Source: an uncultured Bacillota bacterium (GTDB taxonomy: Bacteria; Bacillota; Clostridia; Christensenellales; QAND01). Taken from it: 7,746 nt of DNA. This document shows, piece after piece, positions 7,733-7,746 of the stretch. A model generated the notes under the pieces. That model was not told the DNA's origin, did not search any database, and saw only the letters and a list, made by a program, of their open reading frames with translations. Each line of letters starts with the position of its first letter. Position 1 is the first letter of the stretch. Location: the NCBI GenBank assembly GCA_905208455.1, contig CAJLPK010000078.1, positions 1 through 7,746 on the forward strand, given 5' to 3'. A program made the translations under genes and the position numbers.

Positions 7733-7746
7733 CGCGGGGTAGAGCA
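7733..7746 (+). tRNA. Initiator tRNA-fMet, 5' part only
   Basis: CGCGGGGTAGAGCA matches the 5' end of bacterial initiator tRNA: the acceptor arm CGCGGGG with the unpaired-type C1, U8, purine 9, then GAGCA of the D arm. The remainder, including the anticodon, is beyond the window. A strong promoter lies just upstream. In B. subtilis a tRNA-Met gene occupies the same place between yabR and spoIIE. Confidence 0.75.

Overview
This window looks like the chromosome of an endospore-forming member of the Clostridia. It has AGGAGG-type ribosome binding sites throughout, an estimated GC content near 50%, sporulation genes yabP and yabQ, a long-form hibernation factor, a frameshift-controlled prfB, and the gene order yabP-yabQ-divIC-yabR, which is the Bacillus/Clostridium arrangement. 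All protein genes are on the + strand and closely packed. I see no mobile element, CRISPR array or broken gene.

Layout. Bases 1 to about 240 hold no convincing protein but are rich in short hairpins and purine-rich loops. Their place just upstream of the hpf region suggests a raiA-motif noncoding RNA. A 90-aa double zinc-ribbon protein (254-526) follows and ends in a strong terminator. hpf (678-1223) has its own extended -10 promoter and its own terminator. A near-consensus promoter at 1354-1382 drives secA (1428-4127). prfB (4140-5238) follows 12 bases later as an operon partner and carries the classic in-frame CTT TGA +1 frameshift site.

The second half is the sporulation and division cluster: yabP (5305-5595), yabQ (about 5597-5971), a DivIC/FtsB-type division protein (6033-6344) and the S1-domain protein YabR (6351-6740). 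It is followed by an Ppx/GppA-type phosphatase (6788-7702). The window ends 14 bases into what looks like an initiator tRNA-fMet, driven by a perfect-spacing TTGACA/TATACT promoter whose -35 box lies in the last codons of the phosphatase gene. In B. subtilis a tRNA-Met and then spoIIE follow yabR, so spoIIE probably lies just beyond the window (inference).

How it fits together: ribosome hibernation (hpf), protein export (secA), translation termination (prfB), spore cortex formation (yabP, yabQ), septum assembly (divIC), RNA binding (yabR) and polyphosphate or (p)ppGpp metabolism (ppx). Two signals deserve most attention. One is the structured RNA at the left end, coupled without a visible terminator to a small zinc-ribbon gene. 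The other is the yabP start region, where a terminator hairpin contains the yabP Shine-Dalgarno sequence. A sigma-E-like promoter there would start transcription inside the hairpin loop and so free the ribosome binding site.
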